Source: Pseudomonas shahriarae | GTDB taxonomy: Bacteria > Pseudomonadota > Gammaproteobacteria > Pseudomonadales > Pseudomonadaceae | Assembly (NCBI RefSeq): GCF_014268455.2 | Contig: NZ_CP077085.1 | Coordinates: 2,583,001 to 2,647,000 of the forward strand | Reading direction: 5' to 3' | Length of the DNA stretch: 64,000 nucleotides | Shown: in pieces, positions 61,777-64,000 of the stretch | Numbering within the stretch: position 1 is the stretch's first letter | Layout of the letters: the number at the start of each line of letters is the position of its first letter | Notes under the pieces: generated by a model | What the model saw: the letters and a program-made list of their open reading frames with translations, nothing else | Told to the model about the DNA's origin: nothing | The model's database searches: none | Made by a program: the position numbers and the translations under genes

Positions 61777-63480
61777 ATGAACGCTGTAAGCCTGGACCAA
61801 ACCGAACGTATCTGGCTGAACGCCTATCTGCCTGGGGTGCCCAGCGACATCGACGCCGGCATCGAGGACTACCCGTCGTTGCGCGAGGTGTTTCTCGAAC
61901 ATTTGCACAAATACCGCGACCGCGTGGCCTACGTCAGCATCGGCACCGAAATGACCTACGCCACCTGGCAGGCCCAGGGCATCGCCTTTGCCGCCTGGCT
62001 GCAGGCCCAGGGCGTGCGCAAGGGCGATCGCGTGGCGTTGATGATGCCCAACTGCTTGCAGTATCCGATCTGCCTGTTGGGCACCATCCTTGCCGGAGCG
62101 GTGGTGGTCAACGTCAACCCGTTGTACACCTCCCACGAACTCAAGCACCTGCTCAAGGACAGCGGCGCCGAGACCGTGGTGATCTTCGAGAACTTCGCGC
62201 ATACCCTGGAAAAAGTCGTGGCCGGCAGCACGGTCAAGCGCGTGGTCATTGCGGCCATCGGCGACCTGCTCGGCACCTTCAAGGGCGCGGCGATGAACTT
62301 CATCCTGCGCCGGGTGCAGAAGCAGGTGCCGGCCTACAACCTGCCGGGTGCACTGCGTTTCAACCAGACGCTCAAGCAGGGCCGGGGCCTGACCCATACG
62401 CCGGTGCCGCTGGCGCGTGAAGAACTGGCGTTCCTGCAATACACCGGCGGCACCACCGGCGATGCCAAGGGCGTGATGCTCAGCCACCGCAATATCATCG
62501 CCAACCTGTTGCAGGCCAAGGCGTGGGTGGGTGATCAACTGGACCAGAACCAGCAGGAAACCAACGTCACCTTGTTGCCGCTGTACCACATCTTTTCCCT
62601 GACCGTGAATTGCCTGATGTTCATGTGCCTGGGCGGGCGCAATATCCTGATCGCCAACCCACGGGACGTGAAGCGGGTGCAGATGATCCTGCGCAAGGAG
62701 CGTTTCAACGGCATTGCCGGGGTCAACACGTTGTTCAACGGCTTGCTGGAGAACGCAGAGTTCCGTGCCCGGGACTTTTCCGACCTGCGCCTGGTCATCG
62801 CCGGCGGCATGGCCACGCACACCGCGGTGGCCAAGCGCTGGAAGGAAGTCACCGGGCTGCCGATCATCGAGGGTTACGGCCTGACGGAGTGCTCGCCGGT
62901 GGTGAGCATCAGCCCTATCGACATCTCGCGCATGCGCGAGATGGAATTTACCGGCAGCATCGGCGTGCCACTGCCGTCGACCTGGGTGCGCTTTATTCGC
63001 GAGGACGGTGAACTCGCCGACATCGGTGAACCGGGTGAACTGCAGGTGCGCGGCCCGCAGGTGATGCAGGGCTACTGGCAGCGCCCCAAGGAAACCGCCG
63101 AAGTGCTGGATGCCGAGGGCTGGCTGTCCACCGGGGATATCGGGGTGATGAATGAACAGGGCTTCATCCGCCTGGTGGATCGCAAGAAGGACATGATCCT
63201 GGTGTCGGGTTTCAACGTGTACCCCAATGAAATCGAAGACGTGGTGGCGTTGCACCCGGGCGTTGCGGAAGTGGCGGCGATTGGCGTGGAGGATGGGGTG
63301 ACCGGAGAGAAGGTGAAGATTGTCGTGGTGCGTCGCGACCCCAGCCTGACCCAGGAGCAGCTGTTGGCGCATTGCCGGGAATACCTGACGGGGTACAAAG
63401 TGCCGAAGTTTGTCGAGTTTCGCGTCGAGGAATTGCCCAAGACTACGGTGGGCAAGGTCCTGCGCCGCGCATTGCGCTGA
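61777..63480 (+). CDS. fadD: Long-chain fatty-acid-CoA ligase
   Basis: AMP-forming acyl-CoA ligase of 567 residues that activates fatty acids for beta-oxidation. P-loop-like motif FLQYTGGTTGDAKGVMLSH (the AMP-binding signature); GYGLTECSPVV; the adenylation motif STGDIGVMNEQGFIRLVDRKKDMILVSGFNVYPNEIE, and the terminal Lys in PKTTVGKVLRRALR. Length and motif spacing fit FadD. AAGGAG lies upstream of ATG 61777, 27 bases after the thiolase stop. It completes a self-contained beta-oxidation operon. Confidence 0.95.
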   Translation: MNAVSLDQTERIWLNAYLPGVPSDIDAGIEDYPSLREVFLEHLHKYRDRVAYVSIGTEMTYATWQAQGIAFAAWLQAQGVRKGDRVALMMPNCLQYPICLLGTILAGAVVVNVNPLYTSHELKHLLKDSGAETVVIFENFAHTLEKVVAGSTVKRVVIAAIGDLLGTFKGAAMNFILRRVQKQVPAYNLPGALRFNQTLKQGRGLTHTPVPLAREELAFLQYTGGTTGDAKGVMLSHRNIIANLLQAKAWVGDQLDQNQQETNVTLLPLYHIFSLTVNCLMFMCLGGRNILIANPRDVKRVQMILRKERFNGIAGVNTLFNGLLENAEFRARDFSDLRLVIAGGMATHTAVAKRWKEVTGLPIIEGYGLTECSPVVSISPIDISRMREMEFTGSIGVPLPSTWVRFIREDGELADIGEPGELQVRGPQVMQGYWQRPKETAEVLDAEGWLSTGDIGVMNEQGFIRLVDRKKDMILVSGFNVYPNEIEDVVALHPGVAEVAAIGVEDGVTGEKVKIVVVRRDPSLTQEQLLAHCREYLTGYKVPKFVEFRVEELPKTTVGKVLRRALR

Positions 63481-63496
63481 CTTGATGCGGTCTAAT

Positions 63497-63530
63497 GGGG
63501 GAGCGGGCTTGCCCGCGATGACGGAGTGCT
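63497..63530. repeat. Single REP sequence downstream of fadD
   Basis: GGGGGAGCGGGCTTGCCCGCGATGACGG is one half of a REPIN, 16 bases past the fadD stop. The partner is not clear, since CATTGCGGCATG at 63560 is only weakly similar. It may serve as terminator or mRNA stabiliser for the beta-oxidation operon. Confidence 0.8.
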
Positions 63531-63596
63531 AGTCAATACATTTGCTGACTGACAGCCTGCCATTGCGGCATGATTAGCTACACAACTCTCTTTTCG

Positions 63597-63697
63597 GTAT
63601 GTGTACATATCCGTTGCTGCGGTTACGGCCACTTAGGGTTCCGCCCTTACGGCGGCTCACTTTGGAAGAGCGCCAAAGTAAGCAAAGCGCTCTTGCC
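63597..63697. repeat. Third copy of the 40.7-kb repeat arm, cut by an IS
   Basis: The stretch with GGTATGTGTACATATCC, GTTGCTGCGGTTACGGCC, AGGGTTCCGCCCTTACGG and GAGCGCCAAAGTAAGCAAAG nearly equals the left arm of the element at 40,660-40,775. Identity ends at TCTTGCC (63697), where the earlier copy continues with CCACCACTCGG. It was probably interrupted there by insertion of the IS481-like element. Confidence 0.9.
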
Positions 63698-64000
63698 GGT
63701 ATGACTCACCCACATGGGTTACAAATCAGTTCACGCACATAGGTAACAGTTATTAACTGGCAGGGTCGATTTTGTGAGGATCTGACCATGCCCTGGGAAG
63801 AGCTGAAACCTATGGACCTCAAAGTGATGTTCATCGCCGCCTATTTGGCTGAAAGAGATACCTTTAGCCAGCTGTGCCGCGACTACCAGGTCAGTCGGAA
63901 GACTGGCTACAAATGGGTCGAGCGGTACGAGGCTGAAGGGCCCAGAGGGCTCGAAGAGCGTAGCCGGTGCCGGCACAATCAAACCTATGTTGTGCCTCTT
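63698..64000 (+). mobile_element. IS481-family insertion sequence, left end, truncated by window edge
   Basis: From 63698 the sequence leaves the chromosomal repeat and enters an element. Near its end are two imperfect direct repeats, CACATGGGTTACA (63711-63723) and CACATAGGTAACA (63736-63748), likely transposase-binding sites at the terminus. A transposase gene starts at 63788. The right end and target duplication lie beyond the window, so the exact boundary (63698-63703) is an estimate. Confidence 0.8.
63788..64000 (+). CDS. IS481-family transposase, N-terminal part (runs off window)
   Basis: First 71 codons of a DDE transposase. The protein begins MPWEELKPMDLKVMFIAAYL and has a helix-turn-helix with FSQLCRDYQVSRKTGYKW, followed by VERYEAEGPRGLEERSRCRH. 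This is the N-terminal DNA-binding domain of IS481-type transposases; the DDE core would lie beyond the right edge. GTGAGGATCTGACC in front of ATG 63788 contains GAGG as ribosome site. Confidence 0.82.
   Translation, partial: MPWEELKPMDLKVMFIAAYLAERDTFSQLCRDYQVSRKTGYKWVERYEAEGPRGLEERSRCRHNQTYVVPL

Noticed and set aside
60310..63372. Minus-strand open frame of about 1020 residues opposite the thiolase and fadD genes
   Set aside because: It lies antisense to two clearly functional enzymes, with low-complexity composition rich in Gln, His, Gly and Ala and no domain signature. Such long frames arise in GC-rich DNA when the sense genes avoid certain codons.

Overview
The window looks like chromosome from a fluorescens-group Pseudomonas. 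The case rests on GC-rich coding sequence, many REP/REPIN palindromes (core GCGGGCTTGCCCGC), a PraB/AlkB alkane locus, a FecI/FecR/TonB siderophore unit, Anr-type boxes upstream of a hemN gene, and a DUF6124 gene. No rRNA, tRNA, CRISPR array or prophage was seen. The only mobile element is the left end of an IS481-like insertion sequence running off the right edge.

Layout: 0.2-6.8 kb holds a LIV-type ABC transporter (permeases, two ATPases, binding protein) followed by an ATC hydrolase and an N-carbamoyl-amino-acid hydrolase. This is a probable uptake and hydrolysis module for thiazoline or carbamoyl compounds. 6.8-10.8 kb has an amidase and an MFS transporter, diverging from a LacI regulator across two palindromic operators. 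10.8-14.5 kb has a REPIN array, an AraC regulator, an SBF-like transporter and a SotB-like exporter. 14.5-18.6 kb is a Fur-type ECF sigma/FecR/receptor system. 18.7-20.6 kb has a DUF6124 gene with a structured leader and a tandem array of exact 193-bp period. 20.6-23.0 kb holds two genes of the carboxyspermidine route. 23.3-26.5 kb has an astacin-like metalloprotease and metE. 26.5-40.5 kb is housekeeping and accessory: DUF1624, DUF924, a GST, a creatininase-family protein, two divergent L,D-transpeptidases, a TPM protein, GNATs, a two-component pair, a HIT-like protein and a cupin. 40.6-41.5 kb is a large inverted-repeat element.

41.5-46.1 kb combines copper handling (PCu(A)C, SCO, CopD-like) with a HemN pair. 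The first HemN-like protein has lost the radical-SAM cysteines and is translationally coupled to an intact hemN. Perfect or near-perfect Anr boxes precede both the CopD-like gene and the HemN pair, suggesting induction at low oxygen.

46.2-63.5 kb is a lipid/alkane degradation region. It has a minus-strand operon (Baeyer-Villiger-type monooxygenase, SDR, diiron-like PF10118 protein) and an alpha/beta hydrolase, then AlkB, two PraB-like secreted proteins and a FadL porin. A beta-oxidation set follows: FadE, FabG4-like reductase, MaoC hydratase, thiolase and acyl-CoA ligase. Together these could take an alkane from uptake through terminal oxidation to acetyl-CoA. Alcohol and aldehyde dehydrogenases and rubredoxin are not in the window.

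The observations most worth a second look are the cluster-less HemN paralog, the apparent ATC-start ASCH-GNAT fusion, the DUF6124 leader with its coupled ORF, the repeat arrays, the bacterial astacin, and an inverted repeat shared by the alkB and fadE upstream regions.
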